Position numbers and translations under genes: made by a program | From: an uncultured Clostridia bacterium | Lineage (GTDB): Bacteria > Bacillota > Clostridia > Oscillospirales > Ruminococcaceae | Assembly: GCA_947176675.1 (NCBI GenBank) | Contig: CAMWRN010000100.1 | Span: forward strand, 1-7,888 | Length of the DNA stretch: 7,888 bases | Reading direction: 5' to 3' | The notes under the pieces: generated by a model | The model's database searches: none | What the model was told of the DNA's origin: nothing | What the model saw: the letters and a program-made list of their open reading frames with translations, nothing else | Shown: positions 1 through 4,810 of the stretch, one piece after another | How positions within the stretch are numbered: position 1 is the stretch's first letter | Layout: the number at the start of each line of letters is the position of its first letter

Positions 1-52
1 TAGATCTACACCTAATAATTCGTCGGCAGCGTCAGATGTGTATAATATACAG
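1..52 (+). other. Illumina Nextera adapter left on the contig end (not genomic)
   Basis: Bases 2-11 (AGATCTACAC) match the end of the Illumina P5 oligo, 12-19 (CTAATAAT) occupy the place of the 8-nt i5 index, 20-33 (TCGTCGGCAGCGTC) match the Nextera read-1 tail exactly, and 34-52 match the 19-nt Tn5 mosaic end AGATGTGTATAAGAGACAG except for two G-to-T differences at 46 and 48. Order and orientation are those of a real library molecule, so genomic sequence should start at 53. The adapter match is seen directly; the index assignment is by position only. The stretch should be trimmed and no biological meaning read into it. Confidence 0.97.
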
Positions 53-986
53 GTTCTATACCGTTTACAACAGTGTATGATGGGATATTTTCCAATTCAA
101 CGGGAAGTTCTTTTGCAGTTCCCCCCACAACATTGACCATAAGTCCAGAACCATCGAACGATACCTCACGGCTTTCCGCTACAGAAAAACCGTAATCGTA
201 TATTTTTTTATGATCGTTCCAGTCGTCCGAAGCGTTCAGAGTAACACATATAAGCGTAACACCGTTCTTTTCCGCCGCCGAAACAAGACATCTTCCCGCT
301 TCGTCAGTAAACCCTGTTTTAACGCCGATACAACCATCGTACATTGTCAGAAGCTTGTTTGTATTTACAAGCCATCTTTCATAGGGCGGATTGCCGAATT
401 TAAGCTTTGCCCTTTTAGTTCCGCATATTTCGCGGAAATCCTCATTTTTAAGAGCCTCGCGGGTCAGCACAGCCATATCATATGCAGTTGAGTAATGGTT
501 TTCATCGTGCAGTCCGGACGGAGTAACAAAATTTGTATTCTCCAGACCTATCTCCTTTGCCCTGCTGTTCATCATTTCCGCAAATTTTTCAGTGCTTCCA
601 GCCAGCATTACCGCAGTCTGATTAGCTGCATCGTTTCCCGATGGAAGCAGCATACCATAGCAAAGCGTCCGCTTGGTAACAATGTCGTCCTCACACAATC
701 CCATGGATGAACCTTCGACCATTATGGCGTTGTTATCCACCTTGAATTGTGTGTCTAGATCGCCGCTTTCAAGCAGAAGCAGTGCGGACATGATCTTTGT
801 GGTGCTTGCCATTGGAAGCCTTTGCTTTTCGTTCTTTTCAGCAATAACCGTACCCGTTTGAGCATCGATCAGTATCGCTGCCTTTGCGGAAAGTCCCGTC
901 AAAGAAACCGCGTCAGCTTTCGGAGCAAACGGAAGCAAGACCGCTGCCGAAAGCAAAATACCTATAATACTTTTAATTTGTTTCAT
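53..986 (-). CDS. dacB: DacB/DacF-like D-alanyl-D-alanine carboxypeptidase, 3' end missing
   Basis: A serine peptidase of family S11 (low-molecular-weight penicillin-binding protein) that removes the terminal D-Ala from peptidoglycan stem peptides outside the membrane. Counting from the ATG at 986, a signal peptide covers residues 1-26 (KQIK, hydrophobic core, AxA-type site at ADA). The three active-site motifs are present: S61-T-T-K64, S116-G-N118 and K223-T-G225. Residues from about 270 begin the PBP5 C-terminal beta domain. The start is set by GGAGG five bases upstream (992-996); an upstream in-frame ATG at 1037 would spoil the signal peptide. The last genuine residue is about E311. The open frame continues to a stop at 12-14 only through adapter, giving the false tail YYTHLTLPT. 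B. subtilis DacB, about 380 residues, suggests roughly 60-70 residues are missing. Position after scpAB and ytfJ favours the sporulation type (spore cortex) over vegetative DacA, but this is inference. Confidence 0.9.
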
Positions 987-1010
987 ACAAACCTCCAAAG
1001 GAATATTTAC

Positions 1011-1044
1011 ATAATATCTTATGGAGCTTGTATGCAAATTATTT
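1011..1044 (-). promoter_or_regulatory. Possible internal promoter for the carboxypeptidase gene
   Basis: In the 60-nt gap between ytfJ and the carboxypeptidase, the minus strand reads AAATAAT (1038-1044), 14 nt, then CATAAGAT (1016-1023). This resembles the B. subtilis sigma-E pattern (KMATATT, about 14, CATACAnT), with two mismatches in each box. A weaker sigma-A reading is TTGCAT (1032-1037) with TATTAT (1011-1016), but its 15-nt spacer is short. B. subtilis dacB is sigma-E dependent, which is the only reason to favour the first reading. The region is AT-rich, so chance matches are likely. Confidence 0.25.
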
Positions 1045-1046
1045 AG

Positions 1047-1520
1047 TTAAAAATCAAAACCTTCGGTGTTAATTTCAACCTTTTCTATCTCGGGCTCGGA
1101 AGAAGCCGAGGGCTCCGAAATATCAGCAATATTTATAGGCGCGTCCGAATCCTTGTCTTTTTTCTTAGTAAACATTGACTGTATTTTTGTGATGAGATCG
1201 GGAACCGCGCTGACAATAGCGTTTGCGGGAGAGTTTCCCGACCCAAGCTCCAGTAGCTTAACGTCTTCGCCCGAAACCACTATAAACGCCAACGGATTGA
1301 TAGTTACGCCGCCGCCGCTTCCGCCGCCAAAAATTTCCTTTTCTGTTTTGGATGGCAGATCGGAACCTCCCGCAGCGAATCCATAAGATACCTTTGAAAC
1401 AGGAATTATAGTTATTCCTCCGTCAATTTTGATGGGATTGCCTATAACGGTATCTGCATCGGACAGTTCGTGTATCTTTCCTATTGCCGACGAAACCAAA
1501 TCCTTTACCTTTGTATCCAT
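1047..1520 (-). CDS. ytfJ: YtfJ/GerW family sporulation protein
   Basis: A 157-residue protein of the GerW/YtfJ family. In B. subtilis, GerW is made in the forespore and is needed for normal function of the cortex-lytic enzyme SleB during germination; the biochemical activity is not known. Family marks are the N-terminal helix (1-20), the D-T-V-I-G-x-P-I stretch near 24-30, the I-I-P-V-S-K-V-S-Y-G-F block (38-48), a glycine-rich loop GGGSGGG (65-71), and the N-P-L-A-F-I-V-V block (75-82). Residues 119-157 form a Lys-then-acidic/Ser tail that looks disordered. Two ATGs are six bases apart; the Shine-Dalgarno AAAGGAG ends at 1528, seven bases from the ATG at 1520 but only one from that at 1526, so 1520 is chosen. 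The gene lies 15 nt after the DUF2953 gene, the same pairing as ytfI-ytfJ in B. subtilis. Confidence 0.93.
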   Translation of the reverse strand: MDTKVKDLVSSAIGKIHELSDADTVIGNPIKIDGGITIIPVSKVSYGFAAGGSDLPSKTEKEIFGGGSGGGVTINPLAFIVVSGEDVKLLELGSGNSPANAIVSAVPDLITKIQSMFTKKKDKDSDAPINIADISEPSASSEPEIEKVEINTEGFDF

Positions 1521-1535
1521 TTTCATTCTCCTTTG

Positions 1536-2297
1536 TTATAATTGAGCGGCTGTTTCGTTAGACTTCCGCTTGTTTGACTTATCCATTATGTTTTTATAAT
1601 TTTTTGCAAATCCAACAAGAATACACAAAGCCACAGAAATAAGCGTTGATGGTCTTGCCGTAATGTTTAACTCCACGTCATACACAGGCTTTTTCCTGTC
1701 GAAATCGCAAGCTATGTCCACTGATTTTACTTTAGTCTGAAAAATCGTACTTATAACAGCAATAATATTATAAACAGCCGCGCTGACCGTTCCGTAACTT
1801 ACAGCAGTTTTACATGCGTCCTCCCCTGCAATAATGAAATCTATCATAAGTTTTTCAATGTAAATGCGAGCAAAAATTTTTCTTAGTCCTTTTTCTGAAA
1901 ATCCCCATATTATCTTGATCTTTTCGACCAGTTCCGAAAGCCTGTCGAGTTTGTCCGAAAGCGTTTCTTTGTTCACATTTTCAGCGTGAATATCATCATC
2001 TTCGGGATTATCGTCAAATTTTTCCGCCTTACTTTCGGATTTTTTTTCAGGCTCTTCCGCATCTGATATATCGTCAATCTCAAAAGTTTTTTCTTGCCGC
2101 GTAGCAACACGTTTTGACTTTTTTACCCGCTTTTTTTTCCTGCCTTTTTTTTCTTTGATCGGATAAATCGTGAACCAAAGATATTTAATCTTAAAACTAA
2201 GTTCTCCGCCTAAGTATTTTATCTGAACACGAAGCTTTATGTTAAGAGCCAGCGCAAAAAAAATTATTACCGCGGCAATTACTATCAAAGCCGTCAA
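1536..2297 (-). CDS. DUF2953 membrane protein (YtfI-like)
   Basis: A 253-residue protein of unknown function. Residues 3-20 form a strongly hydrophobic N-terminal membrane segment, followed by a beta-like stretch (21-46). Next comes a very basic run (48-63, mostly Lys/Arg), a long acidic and probably disordered linker (about 72-112), an amphipathic helix (113-150), and the family's most recognisable part, G-E-D-A (158-161) with the following hydrophobic helix (165-186). A last hydrophobic segment spans 216-233. The start is TTG at 2297, supported by AAAGGGTG eight bases upstream; no ATG lies nearby in frame. It sits 22 nt after scpB and 15 nt before ytfJ. DUF2953 genes commonly neighbour ytfJ (ytfI in B. 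subtilis), hinting at a shared sporulation or envelope role, but that is context only. Confidence 0.85.
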   Translation of the reverse strand: MTALIVIAAVIIFFALALNIKLRVQIKYLGGELSFKIKYLWFTIYPIKEKKGRKKKRVKKSKRVATRQEKTFEIDDISDAEEPEKKSESKAEKFDDNPEDDDIHAENVNKETLSDKLDRLSELVEKIKIIWGFSEKGLRKIFARIYIEKLMIDFIIAGEDACKTAVSYGTVSAAVYNIIAVISTIFQTKVKSVDIACDFDRKKPVYDVELNITARPSTLISVALCILVGFAKNYKNIMDKSNKRKSNETAAQL

Positions 2298-2319
2298 CGC
2301 TGTATCACCCTTTCACATA

Positions 2320-2919
2320 TCAGAAACCGTTTTCGCCGTCCACAGCTTCGGTCGAATCGTTCACGTTATCCTTTGTTATCAGTATTTCGTCAAAGCTTAC
2401 TTGTCCGTCCGAATCGGGCAGAGCAGGCAGATCGTCCAGAGAAGAAAGCTGAAAGCACCTAAGGAACGCCGGCGTAGTCTTGTAAGCGATAGGCTTACCC
2501 GGAACGTCCAGCCGCCCCGCTTCCTCAAGAAGATTCTTCTCAACAAGAGAATTGACAACGCTTGAGCTGTCTATACCGCGGACGTGCTCAACAAAACCTT
2601 TTGTTACAGGTTGATTATACGCTATTATCGTAAGGACCTCCATTGCCGCGGGAGACAGCGGCGTATTTTTCTTTGACTCCAGCGCAGCTCTGACGTAATC
2701 GAAAAACTCCGCTTTTACAGCAAGCTGATAACTGCCGCCCAGCTTCAACACAGTAAGCGCACTTCCTGTTGATTCGTACCTATCGACCAAAAGTTGTATC
2801 AGTTTTTCAGGCATATCCGCTTCAATTCCCGCCGCCGCACAGAGCTTTTCGGCTTCAATAGGCTCTCCGTGAGCGAAAAGAATGGCTTCAACAGCGGAAA
2901 TGCCCTCGTTTATTTTCAT
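2320..2919 (-). CDS. scpB: Segregation and condensation protein B
   Basis: ScpB, a 199-residue winged-helix protein that dimerises and binds the kleisin ScpA in the SMC-ScpAB condensin complex, which organises and separates newly copied chromosomes. Two winged-helix domains are expected. The first is at about 5-80, containing A-I-L-F-A-H-G-E-P (12-20). The second is at about 85-160, with the signature L-S-P-A-A-M-E-V-L-T-I-I-A-Y-N-Q-P (88-104), the R-G-I-D-S (114-118) turn and the G-K-P-I-A-Y-K-T-T (141-149) wing. Residues 165-199 are an acidic tail, common in the family. The ATG overlaps the scpA stop as ATGA, a classic sign of translational coupling that fits a fixed ScpA:ScpB ratio; GGAGG lies ten bases upstream at 2930-2934. 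Length is typical. Confidence 0.97.
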   Translation of the reverse strand: MKINEGISAVEAILFAHGEPIEAEKLCAAAGIEADMPEKLIQLLVDRYESTGSALTVLKLGGSYQLAVKAEFFDYVRAALESKKNTPLSPAAMEVLTIIAYNQPVTKGFVEHVRGIDSSSVVNSLVEKNLLEEAGRLDVPGKPIAYKTTPAFLRCFQLSSLDDLPALPDSDGQVSFDEILITKDNVNDSTEAVDGENGF

Positions 2920-3668
2920 GAGTATGAAACCTCCGTTTCAAGCTGTTCGATTTGTTCTGATTGATCTTTATTATGGTTTCTGTTAAAGGTTATCTCAGTG
3001 TTATCGTCGTTAAGCATGATCCTCCCCGACTTTGTAAGCTCCAGCACCGCCAGAAACACTGCCACACGTTCCGAACGGTCTGTCAAACCTTCAAATAAAC
3101 CGTTCATAAGACAACTTCCCGACTTGTAGAGCCGTCTTAAAACAAAAATTATTTTGGATGTAACTGAAACTATTTTTTTCTTTACAATTGTGTTGAAAGC
3201 TTCTGTCTTTACCTTTTCTTCAGGAGGCTTTATCTGAATTTTCATGTAAGAGTCCAAAAGTTCCTGCGGGTTGTGAATGATCGGATAGGTATTATCAAAC
3301 TCTATTTTAAGCTGATCCCGCACTGCAAAAACGTTGCCAATATAGCGTTCTTTCATGATCTCCGCTGTCTTTTTACACAAAGAATACTCGATTAGTCTTC
3401 CCTGAAGTTCTTTTTTGAGCTGCTCGGCTTCCTCACGCTGCGGTAGAAGTGACACCGTCTTGATGTACACCAGTCTCGCAGCCATTTCGAGGAATTCCCC
3501 TGCAATCTCCATATTTTGCTCAGACATACGGCTGATGTAGTCCATATACTGGTCAAGCAGCTCGGTTATCGGGATATCATTGATATTAAGCTTATGTTTG
3601 GTAATCAGGTGAAGCAACAAATCCAGCGGGCCCTCAAATACTTCAAGCTTAAACGAAATCTGCTCCAT
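2916..3668 (-). CDS. scpA: Segregation and condensation protein A (kleisin)
   Basis: ScpA, a 250-residue kleisin that bridges the heads and necks of the SMC dimer and carries ScpB. The N-terminal SMC-neck binding region has the hallmark F-E-G-P-L-D-L-L-L-H-L-I (11-22). The family block E-F-L-E-M-A-A-R-L-V-Y-I-K (58-70) ending in S-L-L-P follows. The middle (about 80-165) is the charged ScpB-binding linker, and the C-terminal winged helix (about 170-229) contains S-E-R-V-A-V-F-L-A-V-L-E-L (199-211), which contacts the SMC head. The last 20 residues are polar and not conserved. The ATG at 3668 directly abuts the TAA of the upstream protease gene with no gap, and GAGG is seven bases upstream (3676-3679). 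It overlaps scpB by four bases. Confidence 0.97.
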   Translation of the reverse strand: MEQISFKLEVFEGPLDLLLHLITKHKLNINDIPITELLDQYMDYISRMSEQNMEIAGEFLEMAARLVYIKTVSLLPQREEAEQLKKELQGRLIEYSLCKKTAEIMKERYIGNVFAVRDQLKIEFDNTYPIIHNPQELLDSYMKIQIKPPEEKVKTEAFNTIVKKKIVSVTSKIIFVLRRLYKSGSCLMNGLFEGLTDRSERVAVFLAVLELTKSGRIMLNDDNTEITFNRNHNKDQSEQIEQLETEVSYS

Positions 3669-4319
3669 TTACCTACCTCTAATCATAAGAAAATCCACCC
3701 ACAGCGAAAGCTGATTCATTAGATTGAAAGCTTTCTGCTGTAAAAACAAAAGGGGTTTGTCCAAAAATCTCATCCATATAGCCAAAAAGAGAATACCGAA
3801 AACAACGTTTTCGTACTTCATTATTTTAAAGTATATCTTTTCTGGCAAAACAAGATTAAAAATTCTTGAACCGTCCAAAGGTGGCACGGGCAGCAGATTG
3901 AACACTGCCAGTCCCACATTAAGGATAGTTGAATACCAGAAGACATCAGCAAGAGCGTCTAAATATGAGTTGCCCCCGCTGTAGTAAGTCAATGTCTTGC
4001 ACAAAATAATGGAAATATACGACAAAATCAAATTGGAAAGCGGTCCTGCCAAAGAAGAAACTGCCATCCCCACCTTGCGGTTTTTGAAATTATTGGGATT
4101 TATAGGCACGGGCTTTGCCCAACCGAATCCCGCAAGCAGCATAAATATTGTACCGAACATATCCAGATGGCGCATAGGATTAAGTGATATCCTGCCCTGA
4201 TTTTTGGCAGTATCGTCCCCAAGCCAGTAAGCAGAAAGAGCATGAGCGCACTCATGTACGGGAAACGCCGTCAGCAGCACAATGCTATGCATAACAAGTT
4301 CAATAATTCTATCCTGCAT
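3669..4319 (-). CDS. M50 family (site-2-type) intramembrane metalloprotease
   Basis: A 216-residue multi-pass membrane zinc protease of the short M50B group (the YwhC/FtsH-independent site-2-like proteins found throughout Firmicutes). The zinc-binding motif is H22-E-C-A-H26, and the third ligand is expected in N-L-L-P-V-P-P-L-D149-G. The conserved G-W-A-K-P-V-P-I-N (66-74) is also present. Hydrophobic segments lie at about 8-28, 54-68, 86-108, 125-143 and 171-192. There is no PDZ domain, so it is not RseP-like. Substrates are unknown. It is the first gene of the cluster and its stop abuts scpA, a frequent arrangement in Clostridia. The start is odd: the only good Shine-Dalgarno (GGAG, 4349-4352) is 29 nt from the ATG, with a hairpin and a tiny reading frame between. 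A TAA at 4323-4325 blocks any upstream in-frame start, so ATG 4319 is the best choice; the later ATG at residue 10 would crowd the first membrane segment. Confidence 0.9.
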   Translation of the reverse strand: MQDRIIELVMHSIVLLTAFPVHECAHALSAYWLGDDTAKNQGRISLNPMRHLDMFGTIFMLLAGFGWAKPVPINPNNFKNRKVGMAVSSLAGPLSNLILSYISIILCKTLTYYSGGNSYLDALADVFWYSTILNVGLAVFNLLPVPPLDGSRIFNLVLPEKIYFKIMKYENVVFGILFLAIWMRFLDKPLLFLQQKAFNLMNQLSLWVDFLMIRGR

Positions 4320-4352
4320 AAATTATGTACGCTTTGTAAACAAAGCCTCTCC
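4320..4352 (-). promoter_or_regulatory. Structured leader of the protease gene: SD, hairpin and six-codon ORF
   Basis: Reading the minus strand, GGAG (4349-4352) is followed five bases later by TTG (4341-4343), which opens a six-codon frame (L/M-F-T-K-R-T) closed by TAA at 4323-4325; then TTT and the protease ATG at 4319. The frame is the same as the protease's. Bases 4331-4346 form a perfect inverted repeat (GCTTTG, loop of 4, CAAAGC) that overlaps the mini-frame. Either the ribosome translates the mini-frame and restarts at the ATG, or the hairpin shortens the effective 29-nt spacing to about 13. Both are inferences. It is not a terminator, because no T-run follows it. Confidence 0.45.
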
Positions 4353-4384
4353 TTTTTTCGGCGTGAAATTTAAAATCAATGTTC

Positions 4385-4413
4385 AGTATAACATATTTCT
4401 ATTAAAAATACAA
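4385..4413 (-). promoter_or_regulatory. Sigma-A promoter of the protease-scpAB-ytfJ-dacB cluster
   Basis: The minus strand carries a -35 TTGTAT (4408-4413), a 17-nt spacer and a -10 TATACT (4385-4390). A TG one base before the -10 makes an extended -10 element. The predicted transcription start is near 4378, giving a leader of about 58 nt. No other convincing promoter or terminator is seen before ytfJ, so the whole cluster is probably cotranscribed from here. Confidence 0.75.
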
Positions 4414-4433
4414 GGATATTTCTTAACATTTCC

Positions 4434-4470
4434 AAAAAAACTTTATTTTTTCAAACTTTTTTTCAAAAAA
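4434..4470. promoter_or_regulatory. Phased A/T tracts between divergent promoters (UP-like or bent DNA)
   Basis: An A7 run (4434-4440), T6 (4446-4451), T7 (4457-4463) and A6 (4465-4470) lie between the two -35 boxes. The centres of the first three are about 11.5 bp apart, close to one helical turn, and the decamer TTTTTTCAAA occurs twice (4446-4455 and 4458-4467). The block sits immediately upstream of the rpmB -35, where UP elements bind the RNA polymerase alpha subunit, and 21-57 bp upstream of the opposing -35. Function is inferred from position and composition. Confidence 0.45.
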
Positions 4471-4473
4471 CAC

Positions 4474-4502
4474 TTGCAATTCCCAAACAGTTGTGATAAA
4501 AT
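4474..4502 (+). promoter_or_regulatory. Sigma-A promoter of rpmB
   Basis: The -35 TTGCAA (4474-4479), a 17-nt spacer and the -10 TAAAAT (4497-4502) fit sigma-A, with TG at 4494-4495 giving an extended -10. The transcription start should be near 4509, so the leader is about 42 nt. It contains little beyond the strong Shine-Dalgarno AAAGGAGGTG (4533-4542), eight bases before the ATG. I see no obvious binding structure for autoregulation by L28. Confidence 0.75.
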
Positions 4503-4550
4503 AGTAACGTTGACTTTATACAATGATATTGAAAAGGAGGTGTAACCCCC

Positions 4551-4739
4551 ATGGCAAAGTGCGATATTTGCGGAAAGGGTGTTGCTTTCGGTATTAAGGT
4601 TTCCCACTCACATCATCGCTCCAACAGAACTTGGAAACCCAACGTTAAGCGTGTAAAGGCTATTGTTGACGGTACTCCTAAGCATATTTACGTATGTACA
4701 AGATGTCTCCGTTCCAATAAGGTTACAAGAGCTATATAA
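4551..4739 (+). CDS. rpmB: 50S ribosomal protein L28 (bL28), zinc-binding form
   Basis: A 62-residue large-subunit ribosomal protein. It has the classic start M-A-K-C-D-I-C-G-K-G and two Cys pairs, C4-x-x-C7 and C49-x-x-C52, forming a zinc ribbon: this is the C+ form. The middle is rich in Lys, Arg and His (S-H-S-H-H-R-S-N-R-T-W-K-P-N, 18-31), as expected for rRNA contact. Length is normal for the family. It is monocistronic here, with its own strong promoter, a near-perfect Shine-Dalgarno and an intrinsic terminator directly after, and is the only plus-strand gene in the window. In many bacteria zinc-binding and zinc-free L28 paralogues coexist under zinc control; no Zur-like site is visible, which fits a constitutive single copy. 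Confidence 0.98.
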   Translation: MAKCDICGKGVAFGIKVSHSHHRSNRTWKPNVKRVKAIVDGTPKHIYVCTRCLRSNKVTRAI

Positions 4740-4760
4740 CATATCCGTAATAAAACACAC

Positions 4761-4799
4761 AAACGGCAGTTCCAAAAGGAACCGCCGTTTTTATTTTGA
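4761..4799 (+). terminator. Intrinsic terminator of rpmB, probably bidirectional
   Basis: The arms AAACGGC-A-GTTCC (4761-4773) and GGAAC-C-GCCGTTT (4778-4790) pair around an AAAA loop with a single A-C mismatch, and a T-rich run follows (4788-4797, interrupted by one A). It begins 21 bases after the rpmB stop. Read on the other strand the mismatch becomes a G-U pair, so the hairpin is unbroken there, but the trailing T-run is poor (GTTTGTGTGTTTT). It sits 20 bases past the stop of the convergent PepSY gene and probably ends that transcript too. Confidence 0.9.
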
Positions 4800-4810
4800 T
4801 GTTATTCAAA

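Noticed and set aside
22..30. CGTCGGCAG region as a transposon end or attachment site
   Set aside because: The adjoining Tn5 mosaic end is part of the sequencing library construct, with the P5 and read-1 tails attached, not a genomic insertion.
12..53. Complete C-terminus of the carboxypeptidase ending at a TAG at 12-14
   Set aside because: These codons are read entirely from adapter sequence; the real gene is truncated at the contig edge.
987..1037. Upstream ATG at 1037 as carboxypeptidase start
   Set aside because: It would put 17 polar residues before a normal signal peptide and has no good ribosome site, while GGAGG sits five bases before the ATG at 986.
1066..1386. Plus-strand open frame opposite ytfJ
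   Set aside because: It mirrors ytfJ; its proline run is the antisense of the glycine loop. No ribosome site or family match. The same applies to the other plus-strand frames opposite the dac, scpAB, M50, PepSY and ligA genes.
4331..4346. Inverted repeat read as a terminator
   Set aside because: Only six base pairs, AT-rich, and no T-run follows on either strand.
4300..4545. Plus-strand frame running through the divergent region into the rpmB leader
   Set aside because: It overlaps the protease start, crosses both promoters and has low-complexity Phe/Lys-rich content from A/T tracts.
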